Positions 1 to 9,591 of a stretch of DNA of 64,000 nt are shown here, one piece after another. The position numbers and the translations under genes were made by a program. This DNA comes from Ktedonobacteria bacterium. GTDB lineage: Bacteria > Chloroflexota > Ktedonobacteria > Ktedonobacterales > JACDGC01. The stretch is from the NCBI GenBank assembly GCA_027459785.1, contig DAIDGU010000037.1, positions 18,004 through 82,003 on the forward strand. Direction: 5' to 3'. The notes under the pieces are model-generated. The model saw only the letters and a program-made list of their open reading frames with translations, had not been told where the DNA came from and did not search any database. Position 1 is the stretch's first letter. Each line of letters starts with the position of its first letter.

Positions 1-1
1 C

Positions 2-604
2 AGCCACCAGGAGATGCTGCGCCGCCGCTTCAAGCGCATGGCGCACACGCCGGACGACACAACGCTGGCAGAGATCATCACGAGTGAGACGGGCGGCGAG
101 GCCGTGCCAGCAGACTCCTTCCAGGCGATGCCGGATCTGCTGATCATCGACGGTGGGCGCGGCCATCTGAACGCCGACCTGGCCGTGCTGGACGACCTGG
201 ACATCCACATCCCGATCATCGGCGTGGCGAAAGAGGACCACGGCGCGATCGGCGAGCACGAGGAGATCTACCAGCCGGAGCAGCCGGACCCGCTGGTGCT
301 GCCGCGCGGCTCGCAGGGTCTTTATCTCATCCAGCGCATCCGCGACGAGGCACACCGCTTCGCCATCACCTATCACCGCCAGGTGCGCTCCACCAAGACC
401 TTCACCTCGCTGCTGGACGAAGTGCCGGGCATCGGCCCCAAGCGCAAGAAGGCGCTGATCCAGCACTTCGGCTCGGTGCGCGCCATCGCTGCCGCCAGCA
501 TCGACGAACTCGTCGCCGTGGCGGGCATGACGCGCGATGCCGCCGCAAAGGTCAAGGAGTATATCGGCGCGAAGGAGAGCAAGCCAACGGAAGGGGAGAT
601 CTGA
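2..604 (+). CDS. uvrC: UvrABC system protein C, C-terminal part (5' end outside window)
   Basis: LLIIDGGRGHLNA, RDEAHRFAITYHR and a C-terminal HhH region VPGIGPKRKKALIQHFGS typical of UvrC. Confidence 0.95.
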   Translation, partial: SHQEMLRRRFKRMAHTPDDTTLAEIITSETGGEAVPADSFQAMPDLLIIDGGRGHLNADLAVLDDLDIHIPIIGVAKEDHGAIGEHEEIYQPEQPDPLVLPRGSQGLYLIQRIRDEAHRFAITYHRQVRSTKTFTSLLDEVPGIGPKRKKALIQHFGSVRAIAAASIDELVAVAGMTRDAAAKVKEYIGAKESKPTEGEI

Positions 605-916
605 TAGGCGACAGCCCCATGCGGGATGGAAGCTTTGGACGAGGGTGTTGATACGCGGTCGCCATCCTGACCCTTTACCCGGCGTCCTGCCCAGATGGGC
701 GGTGGCATCGCCATCCCTTGTCGCCTTATAGTATAGGGTGCAAGGCCAGGAACACGGGCTCCGGAGCTTTTCACGGCGGCTACGGCAAGAGGGGCTTCGG
801 CTTCAGACACGCCGATCTCTTATACGGTAGTGTATTTCCGTGAGCCATTCCGTAGCATTCGTGTGCCTGTCCTGGTCCCCTTACATCGTCCAAACAGAAG
901 GAGTAGGCGATCAGCT

Positions 917-1843
917 ATGCGTCTTGGTTTACAGGTCAACAATTTCAACTGGCCGGGGGGGCCGGCCACGCTGGGGGCGGATCTCGCGCGCATCGCGCGC
1001 AACGCCGAAGGGGCGGGCTTCGACAGCTTTTGGGTCATGGACCATTTCTTTCAGCTTGGCCCTGTGGGGCATGGTGTGACGGACCAGAACATGCTGGAAG
1101 CGTATACCACTCTGGGTTTCGTGGCCGGTGTCACCAGCAAGATGATGCTGGGAACGATGGTGACGGGCGTGACTTATCGCCATCCGGGCATCCTGGCGAA
1201 AGAGGTCACGACGCTGGATGTGCTTTCCGGCGGACGCGCGTACCTGGGCATTGGCGCGGCCTGGTTCGAAGAGGAACATCATTCGCTGGGCATTGATTTC
1301 CCATCGACCAAAGAGCGTTTCGAGTTGCTCGAAGAAGCCTTGCAGATCGCGCATCAGATGTGGCAGGACGGTGGCAACTTTGACGAGGCCAAGCCGTATG
1401 AGGGCAAACATTACCACCTGACACGCACCCTGAACGTGCCGCAGGCGCTCCAGCGCCCGCACCCGCCGATCCTCATCGGTGGCACTGGCGAGCAAAAGAC
1501 GCTGCGCATGGTAGCGCAATACGGCGATGCCTGCAACCTCTTCGCGCGCCTGGGCGACGAGGCGTTGCGCCACAAGCTGGACGTGCTGCGCGGCCACTGC
1601 GAGAGGCTGGGGCGGCCTTATACCGACATCGAAAAGACCTCACTCGATCAGCTTGTCGTCACGCGCGACGGTGGCAACGGCACGCTGACGCCGCAACAGG
1701 CGCTCGAACAATTCAAGCACCTGGCGGATCTGGGCTTCGATCATGCGCTCGTCGGTCTGCGTAACGTCGCGGAACCGCATGCCTTCGAGGTCTGGGCCGA
1801 ACTCGCGCCACAGATCCACGCCCTTCCCGTCGCCGGTCGGTAA
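917..1843 (+). CDS. LLM-class F420-dependent oxidoreductase
   Basis: MRLGLQVNNFNWPGG..FDSFWVMDHF..TYRHPGILAKEVTTLDVLSGGRAYLGIGAAW luciferase-like fold; internal ATG at 917 is a better start than 830. Confidence 0.9.
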   Translation: MRLGLQVNNFNWPGGPATLGADLARIARNAEGAGFDSFWVMDHFFQLGPVGHGVTDQNMLEAYTTLGFVAGVTSKMMLGTMVTGVTYRHPGILAKEVTTLDVLSGGRAYLGIGAAWFEEEHHSLGIDFPSTKERFELLEEALQIAHQMWQDGGNFDEAKPYEGKHYHLTRTLNVPQALQRPHPPILIGGTGEQKTLRMVAQYGDACNLFARLGDEALRHKLDVLRGHCERLGRPYTDIEKTSLDQLVVTRDGGNGTLTPQQALEQFKHLADLGFDHALVGLRNVAEPHAFEVWAELAPQIHALPVAGR

Positions 1844-1850
1844 AACGTTA

Positions 1851-2005
1851 GAAAGGACGAGATACGAAGGACACGAAGGGAAGGAAAGTCACGAAGATCT
1901 TGGAGAAAGGCATAGCATAACCTGTAAAGTGGTGCTAGAAATCCTAAGCCATCCTTCGTGTTCTTCGAGGTCTTCGTTTATCTTCGTGTCTCGTCCTTCA
2001 TATCC
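1851..2005. repeat. Intergenic imperfect inverted repeat built of ACGAAGG/CACGAAG words
   Basis: Left arm GGACGAGATACGAAGGACACGAAGG; right arm CTTCGTGTTCTTCGAGGTCTTCGTTTATCTTCGTGTCTCGTCC. Confidence 0.75.
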
Positions 2006-2009
2006 TTGA

Positions 2010-2426
2010 ATGGAGCATTTCCTTATGGCACGGCTTGATGAGCAAACCCGCGCTTTCCTGGCGGAGCCGCACTTCGCCGTGTTGGCGACGCTCAATGCCG
2101 ACGGCACCATCCAGCAGACGGTGATGTGGTATGACGTGGATGGTGATGAGATCCTGATGAACACGGCTGCCGGGCGGGTGAAGGATGGCAACCTGCGCCG
2201 CGACCCGCGCATCTCCGTCTGCGTGGAGGATGGCTATCGCTTCGTCACCCTGAGTGGTGCCGTGCGGCTGAACGAAGACCAGGCCACGACGCAGGCGGAT
2301 ATCCGCCGGTTGGCACTGCGCTACAGCGACGATCCAGCGAACATCGACGCGGAAACCGAACATTTTCGCCACGAGCAGCGCGTCTCCTTACGCCTGAACG
2401 TCGCGCGCGTGATCAAGCGGCTCTAG
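2010..2426 (+). CDS. PPOX-class F420-dependent oxidoreductase (pyridoxamine 5'-phosphate oxidase-like)
   Basis: FAVLATLNADGTIQQTVMWYDVDGDEILMNT..KDGNLRRDPRISVCV split-barrel flavoprotein pattern. Confidence 0.88.
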   Translation: MEHFLMARLDEQTRAFLAEPHFAVLATLNADGTIQQTVMWYDVDGDEILMNTAAGRVKDGNLRRDPRISVCVEDGYRFVTLSGAVRLNEDQATTQADIRRLALRYSDDPANIDAETEHFRHEQRVSLRLNVARVIKRL

Positions 2427-2457
2427 CGCGCCCGCTACCTACGGTTAGCGGCGGTCT

Positions 2458-3444
2458 CTAATAGCCGCGTTGCAAGTCCACTTCGTTCAACAACTGCTCG
2501 CCGTGGCGGAAGCGGCGCAGGTTTTCGACGAAGAGTTGCGCCACGCGATGAGCATAGCCCGTCGTCAGGCCCGACATGTGGGGCGTCAGCAACACGTTCG
2601 GCAGCGACCACAGTGGGCTGGTGCGGGCGAGCGGCTCCTCGGTCACCACGTCCAGCGCGGCACCGGCGATCCAGCGTTCGCGCAGCGCGCGGATCAGCGC
2701 CGGCTCCTGCACCACCTCGCCGCGCGCCACGTTGATGAAGAACGCATTCGAGCGCATCGCCCGCAATTCCTGCTCGCCGATCAGGTTGGTCGTCGCCTCG
2801 GTCAGCGGCACGCTGACCAGCACGATATCGCTCTCGCCCAGCATCTCCAGCAGGCGGTCGGCGGGATAGAGCATATCGCAGTCGGGATCGTCCAGGCCGC
2901 CGGGCGTGCGCCGCATGCCCAGGATGCGCATATGGAAGGCGCGGGCGAGTTGTGCCACACGCCGCCCGATGGCCCCCAGCCCAACGATGCCCAACGTCTT
3001 TTCTTGCAACTCGAAGCCGCGCAACGCGCCCCATGCGCGCCCTGTCGCCCACTCCTTGCGCTCTTGCAGCCGTAGCATCTCATCCCACTTGCGCGCGAAG
3101 ATCAGCATCGCGCCCAGCGTATATTCGGCGATGGCCTGCGCGTTGGCCGAACTGACATTCGTGACCTTGAACGTCAGCCCCGCGTGCAGCACGCCCGTGC
3201 GGATCAGGTTATCCACGCCTGCGCCGGGATATTGCAGCCATTGCAGGCGCGGCGCGATGGTCGCCAAGTCGTTCGGGGGACGAAAGGTGCAGAGCACATC
3301 CGCAGTCGGCAGCGCCAGTCGTAGTGCCGCCACATCGCTCACGAACTCCACGCGGCTGTCTGGTCCCGCCGCCGCGCGCACCGCGCGCTGATCATCCGCG
3401 CCAAAGGCGAAATCCGTTACCAGCGTGAGCGCATCATTGGTCAT
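2458..3444 (-). CDS. D-2-hydroxyacid dehydrogenase
   Basis: EKTLGIVGLGAIGRRVAQLARAF; NVARGEVVQEPALIRAL; ALDVVTEEPL; TPHMSG. Confidence 0.9.
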   Translation of the reverse strand: MTNDALTLVTDFAFGADDQRAVRAAAGPDSRVEFVSDVAALRLALPTADVLCTFRPPNDLATIAPRLQWLQYPGAGVDNLIRTGVLHAGLTFKVTNVSSANAQAIAEYTLGAMLIFARKWDEMLRLQERKEWATGRAWGALRGFELQEKTLGIVGLGAIGRRVAQLARAFHMRILGMRRTPGGLDDPDCDMLYPADRLLEMLGESDIVLVSVPLTEATTNLIGEQELRAMRSNAFFINVARGEVVQEPALIRALRERWIAGAALDVVTEEPLARTSPLWSLPNVLLTPHMSGLTTGYAHRVAQLFVENLRRFRHGEQLLNEVDLQRGY

Positions 3445-3537
3445 TTCTCTCTCCTCCACCCAGGTGCCGTGGCGTAGCCAGCTATCGTAGCTGTAGCATA
3501 TCACAGGGGCGCAACGGTCACAGAAAGTGGAAAATCG

Positions 3538-4182
3538 TTATTGGCCCCAGGGCGTGCCAAAATCTTCCGTCCAATAATAATGCGCGGTGATGTTGCCGGG
3601 GTCATTGGCCAGATAGTAATAGCCGACGCCGATGTCGTGTAGCTTGCAATTGAGGATATTTAGGCGATGCAGGTCGTTAGGCGGCGTTTCATTGAACCAG
3701 GCGTCCACCACTTGTTCCGGCGTCGGCTGGCCCCACGCGACGTTTTCCGCCACTATCGAGTACCGATAGCCGGCTTGACGTATGCGATCCCAGGCGGTCG
3801 TGCCATCGAAACTGTTGTGGCCCACAAAGTCATGAATTGCCATATCTTCGCTGTGCGCTTGCGCCGTACTCATCAAGATTGGGTTGGCCGTTAAGGCGGG
3901 GCAGCCGTTTTGCTGGCGATAGAGATTGGTGCGCGCGATGACGCGGTTGGCATAGTTTTGGATGACCGAGGCCGGCGGGGGCGGCGCGATGACCGGCGTC
4001 GGCGTGCCGGGGGCGCTGCCCAGCCCGAAGGGGAGCACGGGCGGCGCGTTCAAACCAACGGGCAGGGGTTTGTGCGTCATGGAGGTGTAAAGCGCCTGGA
4101 TCTGCGCGCTATGGGTCAGCGCGAAGACGGCCAGGATGGCGATAGCGATGATGAGCGTGACAGAGCGGCGCATCTTGAGCAT
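3538..4182 (-). CDS. CAP (SCP/PR1-like) domain secreted protein
   Basis: N-terminal hydrophobic segment, then TNLYRQQNGCPALTANPILMSTAQAHSEDMA..HNSFDGTTAWDRIRQAGY..AENVAWG. Confidence 0.88.
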   Translation of the reverse strand: MLKMRRSVTLIIAIAILAVFALTHSAQIQALYTSMTHKPLPVGLNAPPVLPFGLGSAPGTPTPVIAPPPPASVIQNYANRVIARTNLYRQQNGCPALTANPILMSTAQAHSEDMAIHDFVGHNSFDGTTAWDRIRQAGYRYSIVAENVAWGQPTPEQVVDAWFNETPPNDLHRLNILNCKLHDIGVGYYYLANDPGNITAHYYWTEDFGTPWGQ

Positions 4183-4350
4183 CTCCTTGCTGCGACAATC
4201 CTCTCGTGCGACCACGTCGAGCGCACATGCCCGCCCGCTGTCCTTTTGCTCACGCACGAGTGTCCTTGATCATAGCAGATGCCAGGGAAAAAACAAGCGC
4301 CACGCGCACACTGCGCAAAATTACCGCTAGGGGCATGAGCGGGAGCGTCC

Positions 4351-4977
4351 CTAGCCTTGCTCCCACTCGTCGTCGAACAGGCCAAGGGGGGGATCGATGG
4401 TGACGGTGCGGGCGGCGACATCCACAGCGGGGACGAGCGCGGCGACAAAGGGGACGAGCACGTCGGGCTGGCCCGGACGGCGCACCACCAGCAGATCTTG
4501 CGCGGCACCGGTCAGGATGTCGGCGACGCTGCCCAAGTCGGTGCCATTGACATGCACGGCGCGCAGGCCGATGAGGTCATGCACATAATACTGATCGGCG
4601 GCCAGCGGTGCAACCTCGGCAGCAGGGATGGCGACGACCTGGCCGCGCAACGTCTCGGCGGCGGTCATATCCTCGATGCCGGCGAAATGCAACAGGATCA
4701 CACTGCCGTGTGCGTGGGCGCTGGTGGGGCGCAGGGGCCGGTGGTCCGCGCCGACATAGAGGGCGGCGTGTGTGGCTAGGCGTTCGGGGAAGTCGGTCTG
4801 GGGGAGCAGCTTCACGTCGCCTTTCAGGCCAAAGGGCGCGGCGATGCGCCCCACTGTAATCCAATCAGTGGGGGTGGTGCCAGCAGGCGGCGGGGCCGAG
4901 GCCGGCGGGGGCGCGGGACGCGGGCGTCCGTAGCGCCGCTTAGTGGGAGGGCGGTTCTCCGGCGGTGGGTTGCTCAT
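4351..4977 (-). CDS. rimM: Ribosome maturation factor RimM
   Basis: TVGRIAAPFGLKGDVKLLPQTDFPERL, PRC-barrel C-terminus YYVHDLIGLRAV..DLLVVRRPG; follows rpsP and khpA. Confidence 0.9.
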   Translation of the reverse strand: MSNPPPENRPPTKRRYGRPRPAPPPASAPPPAGTTPTDWITVGRIAAPFGLKGDVKLLPQTDFPERLATHAALYVGADHRPLRPTSAHAHGSVILLHFAGIEDMTAAETLRGQVVAIPAAEVAPLAADQYYVHDLIGLRAVHVNGTDLGSVADILTGAAQDLLVVRRPGQPDVLVPFVAALVPAVDVAARTVTIDPPLGLFDDEWEQG

Positions 4978-5239
4978 GGATTTCCAGTGCGATATTCTTG
5001 CCCTGCCGCGCCCCGGCGGCACGGAGGAGGCTGCGCATCGCCTTGGCGACGCGCCCCTGGCGTCCGATGACCTTGCCGAAATCATCCGGCGCGACGGTCA
5101 GGTGAAACGCAGCGAAGTAACGGTCGCTGCGGCCCTCGCGCACCTGCACGGCCTCCGGCTGCTCGACTAATCCCTGCGCCATATACTCGACCAGCTTGCG
5201 CATCGGCGCATCCCCATGTCCGCGATCCCGATACATCAC
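4940..5239 (-). CDS. khpA: KH-domain RNA-binding protein (KhpA family)
   Basis: MRKLVEYMAQGLVEQPEAV..DFGKVIGRQGRVAKAMRSLLRAAG; GxxG KH motif; between rpsP and rimM. Confidence 0.9.
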   Translation of the reverse strand: MMYRDRGHGDAPMRKLVEYMAQGLVEQPEAVQVREGRSDRYFAAFHLTVAPDDFGKVIGRQGRVAKAMRSLLRAAGARQGKNIALEIHEQPTAGEPPSH

Positions 5240-5257
5240 GCACCTCCGGTTCAGATG

Positions 5258-5551
5258 CTAGCTTTGCGGTGTGGCGGCAGCGTGGCGTTCTTGCTTTTTC
5301 GCTTCCAGCCGCTCGGCGAAGCCGCTGGTGCGGAACAACTGCGTGACGCTCTCTGATGGCTGCGCACCGTTGAGAATCCAGGCTGCGGTCTTCTCTTCAT
5401 CGAAATGGATGGCGGGTGGGTTGACGCGCGGATTGTACCAACCCAGGATCTCCAGGAAGCGCCCATCACGGGGCGCATGCGAATCGGCGGCGACGATGCG
5501 GTACGACGGCGCATGTTTCTTGCCCGTGCGCATCAAGCGGATTTTGACCAC
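5258..5551 (-). CDS. rpsP: 30S ribosomal protein S16
   Basis: VKIRLMRTGKKHAPSYRIVAADSHAPRDGRFLEILGWYNP; GTG start at 5551 with upstream AGAGG. Confidence 0.95.
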   Translation of the reverse strand: MVKIRLMRTGKKHAPSYRIVAADSHAPRDGRFLEILGWYNPRVNPPAIHFDEEKTAAWILNGAQPSESVTQLFRTSGFAERLEAKKQERHAAATPQS

Positions 5552-5672
5552 AGAACCTCTATCCTCCAAATGGTGGTGCGATGTGAATGTGTTTAAAAGT
5601 AACTTCTTCAGCATAGCATGCCGGTTTGCGGCTTGTCAATGTTCGCGCCGGATGGGGCAGGGCTTTTGCAAA

Positions 5673-6476
5673 TTAGCCACCGACAAAGGCCAAGGCGCGT
5701 TCGGCAGCAGCAGCAAAGGAGCGCAAAGCTGCGGCAATGTTGGTGACACCTGCCCGCCGCAAGGCATCGGTGATGCCAGCGCGCAAGAGGGTTAAGGCCA
5801 CGGGAGCTGCGCCGGTATGGACCTGGCAGGCGTCTTCGTGCCAGGTGACATCCAAGACATGATGCACGCGATGCTCAATCGTCCAATGCCCACGCCACAA
5901 CGCGGCCAGGATGTCCATGTCCGCCTGTTCCACCGCTAGATCGGTCAGAGCGTACGTCATCTCGACCTGGCGCTGGCGCCTGCTCGGCCATTCCACCGTG
6001 CGACAGGTGCGCCGCAGGACTTAGCGCACGCCTGGCCAGAACGCTTGCAGGTGTGGCGGGCAGACAATGCGTTCCAGCAAGCGCGTTTCCAAGCGCCCAT
6101 GCGCCTTCTCAGTCTGCGACCACTGCATCCGCTGCTCTTCCGGCCAGGCGGGGGCATCGAACCAATCGGCAATCGCCTGATACAAAGTCGGTTGGTTGGC
6201 TTTGGCGATCAGCAGATAATGACCCCCTTGATGCAGCATCAGCTGGGTCGTGGCTTGCTGGGTAGGCAACGCATCCATCGTGATCACGATGCCGTGCACG
6301 TCACGCCCCGCCAACAGGTGCTGGACGACAGGGATTGCATTGGTTTTCGCATCCACTCCCTGCTGCTGGACCACCGCGCCACTCCCATGCACCACCTCGC
6401 GGACCACATGCACCGGCTGGCCGTGCGTCGTAGCCGCTCTGGTGCGCCGCAGTGGACCCGTGTTGAATACCCCCAC
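5673..6476 (-). pseudogene. ISAs1-family transposase remnant, N-terminally truncated, one in-frame stop
   Basis: RTRAATTHGQPVHVV..VDAKTNAIPVVQHLLAGRDVHGIVITMDALPTQQATTQLMLHQGGHYLLIAKANQPTLY and WTIEHRVHHVLDVTWHEDACQV lie in the same frame, separated by TAA at 6021-6023. Confidence 0.85.
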
Positions 6477-6540
6477 TCAGGGCGCATTTGCTTTTTTCAG
6501 CCGCCGCGTGTAAACTGAGGTCGTGCCTGCCCTACAATCG
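6430..6540 (+). repeat. Copy A of an imperfect direct repeat flanking the TA/regulator/SDR segment
   Basis: GTAGCCGCTCTGGTGCGCCGCA..TTGCTTTTTTC..GTAAACTGAGGTC..CCTACA; shares these blocks with 9451-9573. Confidence 0.6.
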
Positions 6541-6603
6541 TATAATGATCAATGGGCATCACATTCGAGCTTTAACGAACCGAGAGAAACCCGGAGTAGA
6601 GTG

Positions 6604-6843
6604 ATGAGCGTTGATTTACAAAAGCTAGCTCAGGAAGTCCATATCTCTGAAGCGCAGTTACACGAGCAAGCAGATTTGCTCCTTTTGTTGGATTTGTATA
6701 ACCAAGGAGCGATCTCATCGGCAGCAGCAGCGCGTTTTTTAGGGATATCCCGTGGAGAGTTTCAAACACTTTGCGCCCAACATCACATTCCTATCGATGA
6801 TCCCGACAGCGATCCGGTGAAAGAAGCCCAGCTATCGCTCTGA
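6604..6843 (+). CDS. UPF0175 family protein (putative antitoxin)
   Basis: LDLYNQGAISSAAAARFLGISRGEFQTLCAQHHIPID; small protein immediately upstream of a DUF3368-like gene. Confidence 0.82.
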   Translation: MSVDLQKLAQEVHISEAQLHEQADLLLLLDLYNQGAISSAAAARFLGISRGEFQTLCAQHHIPIDDPDSDPVKEAQLSL

Positions 6844-6866
6844 CTCAGCCGACAGGCGCAATCGTT

Positions 6867-7325
6867 GTGGCAGATACAACACCTCTGATCACCCTAGCAG
6901 CAACAGGAGCAATTGCCTTGCTCCAATTAGTGTTTGGTGAGGTGCATATCCCAGAGCAGGTGTGGGGCGAATACGAAAAGTTTCGCCCGCACATGACGCT
7001 CCCCGATCTTTCACAAGCCTCATGGCTTTATCGTCATCAGGTCACTATCGCTCCACCATTTTCTCCGCTAGACGAAGGAGAAGCGGCAGCGTTGACTTTA
7101 GCACAAGCTCTTGGGGCAAAGGTGGTGCTTATGGATGAGAAAAAAGGTCGCAGGGCAGCAACAGCAGTCCAACTGCCTATCATGGGTACACTTGGGTTTC
7201 TGTTGCGAGCCAAACGAGATGGGCATGTTGCTGCAATCAAACCCATCATCGATCAGTTCGCCCCCTTGAATCGCTACTACAGCCCACATCTCATCACCCA
7301 AACATTACAGGCCGCTGGTGAATGA
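6867..7325 (+). CDS. DUF3368 domain protein (PIN-like putative toxin)
   Basis: VADTTPLITLAATGAIALLQLVFGEVHIPEQVW..LDEGEAAALTLAQALGAKVVLMDEKKGRRAA. Confidence 0.82.
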   Translation: MADTTPLITLAATGAIALLQLVFGEVHIPEQVWGEYEKFRPHMTLPDLSQASWLYRHQVTIAPPFSPLDEGEAAALTLAQALGAKVVLMDEKKGRRAATAVQLPIMGTLGFLLRAKRDGHVAAIKPIIDQFAPLNRYYSPHLITQTLQAAGE

Positions 7326-7470
7326 CTGCTGCTCCACGCTTCAAGCATTTCCAGTAGAAGATAATGATATCCTTCTTTCAATCAAACCTATCATCTGCGC
7401 TCTTGGCTGCAAAGTACCTGCATGAGGGCGCTCAGACAATCAAAATGGCTTAACATTGTATGCTTCTTTT

Positions 7471-8364
7471 TTAATGATCCTCTTCTGGCGGAGAATACCC
7501 GCGCGCTTGGTGTTGATACCATTGGGCCAGCAGTTGCTCCAGTTTACGAGGCGTATCTGATTCCTGTACTGGGGTATACACAATGACTTTGAGATCGGGC
7601 GTGTCATAGACCTGAAAGGTGAGACGTTCAAACACCAGATACCCGACCTGTGGATGGTTGAGCGTTTTCCGCCCTTCTTGTCCTCCGCGTACCTCATGAT
7701 CTGGCCACCAGGCACGAAATTCCGGGCTGGCGAGCATGAGATCGTGGATCAAGGCGGTCAACTGGGGGTCGTCGGGATGACGAGCGCAACTGCTCCGGAA
7801 TTGCGCTAAAAGATGTCGCGCATCTTCTTCCCAATTGACGATGAATTGTCGGGCCAGCGGATTGGTGAAGATCCCCCAGATGGTATTGCGTTCGCGGGGA
7901 GGCAAGCGGCGGAAATCACCAAAGACCGCGCAGGCGGCATCGTTCCTCGCCAGGCTATCCCAGCGTCTGCCTGAGATAAAGGCCGGACGAGCGCCGAACT
8001 GATCAAGAAAGCGTTGTAATGCCGGACTCACGCTTTCGGTTTCCAACAACCGCGTCGGCGGTGGCTGTTGCTGGGCCAAGAGGAAGAGATGGCTGCGTTC
8101 GCTCTCATCCAGCTGCAACGCCTGTGCCAAGCGTTCTAAGACCTGCGTTGAAGGCGTGATCGGACGCCCCTGCTCTAACCAAGTGTACCAATCCACGCTC
8201 ACCCCCATCAGGTGGGCCACTTCGGCTCGTCGGAGTCCCGGCGTTTTGCGTCGGCTTCCGCGTGGCAACCCCACGTCTTCAGGGATAATCCGCGCGCGGC
8301 GAGTTCGCAAAAAATCTCCCAGTTCCTGTAAACGATACTCTGGCTGGTGCCGCTGACTGTCCAT
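7471..8364 (-). CDS. XRE-family HTH regulator with MmyB-like ligand-binding domain
   Basis: DFLRTRRARI..RRKTPGLRRAEVAHLMGVSVDWYTWLEQGR plus NDAACAVFGDFRRLPPRERNTIWGIFTNP..HPQVGYLVFERLTFQVYDTPDLKVIVYTP. Confidence 0.9.
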   Translation of the reverse strand: MDSQRHQPEYRLQELGDFLRTRRARIIPEDVGLPRGSRRKTPGLRRAEVAHLMGVSVDWYTWLEQGRPITPSTQVLERLAQALQLDESERSHLFLLAQQQPPPTRLLETESVSPALQRFLDQFGARPAFISGRRWDSLARNDAACAVFGDFRRLPPRERNTIWGIFTNPLARQFIVNWEEDARHLLAQFRSSCARHPDDPQLTALIHDLMLASPEFRAWWPDHEVRGGQEGRKTLNHPQVGYLVFERLTFQVYDTPDLKVIVYTPVQESDTPRKLEQLLAQWYQHQARGYSPPEEDH

Positions 8365-8525
8365 CTCAACCTCTTTCCTCCGCGTGCCTTAAAGCGCGTC
8401 CTTTAAAACGAGGAGTGCTAATCCTATGATCATTGCTCATCTTGTCCTAGGATCGCCATCACTCTATCATAAAAAGACAGGTGAAGTACCTGCAAGCAGC
8501 TAAGCAGAGGGTAAGGAGTGACAAC

Positions 8526-9326
8526 ATGGATTTTCAACTGGCCGGGAAGAGAGCCGTAGTAACCGGATCGAGTTCTGGGTTGGGTGCGGCGATTGTGAAG
8601 ATGCTCGCTGCTGAGGGCGCGGCGGTCGTCGTGCATGGTCGCCATGAAGAACGTGCCAACGCTGTCGCAGCGACGATCCGCGCCAGCGGGGGGAAAGCGG
8701 AGGTCGCGCTGGGCGATCTCACCACCGATGCTGGTGCCGACAGGGCTGCCACTGCGATGCTTGCCGGCGGCGCTATCGATATTCTGGTCAACAATGCTGG
8801 CATCCTTCCTCGTCAAGCATGGATGGCGGCAACGGCTGAAGATTGGCAGCAGACGTACAACAACAATGTCATCTCCAGTGTGCGCATGATCCAGCGTTTG
8901 GTGCCACAGATGCGTGAGCGGCATTGGGGGCGCGTGATCCAGATTGGCGGCGGCTTGGCACAACAACCACAGGCAGGAGGGCCACACTACAGTGCCACGT
9001 TGGCGGCACGCCACAATCTGGCGGTATCCCTCGCGCGTGAATTAACCGGCACAGGTGTGACCTCCAACGTCGTGGCACCCGGCGCGATCCTTACAGAGGA
9101 AGGTCGGCCACTGCTGATGCATATGGCACAGGCGTATGGTTGGGCTGGGACACCGGAGGAAATCGAAATCACGGCTGCGCAGGCCATCGCGCCCAATGAC
9201 GTGGGCCGCTTTGGTCGGCCAGAGGAGATCGCTGCTGCGGTCGTGTATCTAGCCAGTCCAAGGGCTAATTATATCAGCGGGGCAACGATCCGCGTTGATG
9301 GTGGCACGATTCGTTCGGTGTTTTAG
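8526..9326 (+). CDS. SDR-family NAD(P)-dependent oxidoreductase
   Basis: KRAVVTGSSSGLGAAIVKMLAAEGA; NNAG; C-terminal YISGATIRVDGGTIRS; divergent from the XRE regulator. Confidence 0.9.
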   Translation: MDFQLAGKRAVVTGSSSGLGAAIVKMLAAEGAAVVVHGRHEERANAVAATIRASGGKAEVALGDLTTDAGADRAATAMLAGGAIDILVNNAGILPRQAWMAATAEDWQQTYNNNVISSVRMIQRLVPQMRERHWGRVIQIGGGLAQQPQAGGPHYSATLAARHNLAVSLARELTGTGVTSNVVAPGAILTEEGRPLLMHMAQAYGWAGTPEEIEITAAQAIAPNDVGRFGRPEEIAAAVVYLASPRANYISGATIRVDGGTIRSVF

Positions 9327-9450
9327 CAGCAGTGCTGGTACCAGGAGTCAGCATATGGCTGGCTTCCTGCTACCAGGCGCTGGGAGTATCACGAGCAGAA
9401 GGCTGCCACCAGCGATCATCGCACCGCTGGCTGCCGCCCGCCCGCGCGAT

Positions 9451-9573
9451 GTAGCCGCTCTGGTGTGCCGCAATCGCAGCTAGCATCATGATCGCGCGTC
9501 CAGGTGAATTCGTTGCGCTGTTGCTTTTTTCGGGTCCCAGTGGGTAAACTGAGATCAAGTTTGTCCTACAGCA
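9451..9573 (+). repeat. Copy B of the imperfect direct repeat (see 6430-6540)
   Basis: GTAGCCGCTCTGGTGTGCCGCA..TTGCTTTTTTC..GTAAACTGAGATC..CCTACA. Confidence 0.6.
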
Positions 9574-9591
9574 GTTTGAAAGGAGAGGCGG

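Noticed and set aside
6430-9573. Complete composite transposon
   Set aside because: The right-hand copy is only a short degenerate edge and the left transposase is truncated; no target-site duplication identified.
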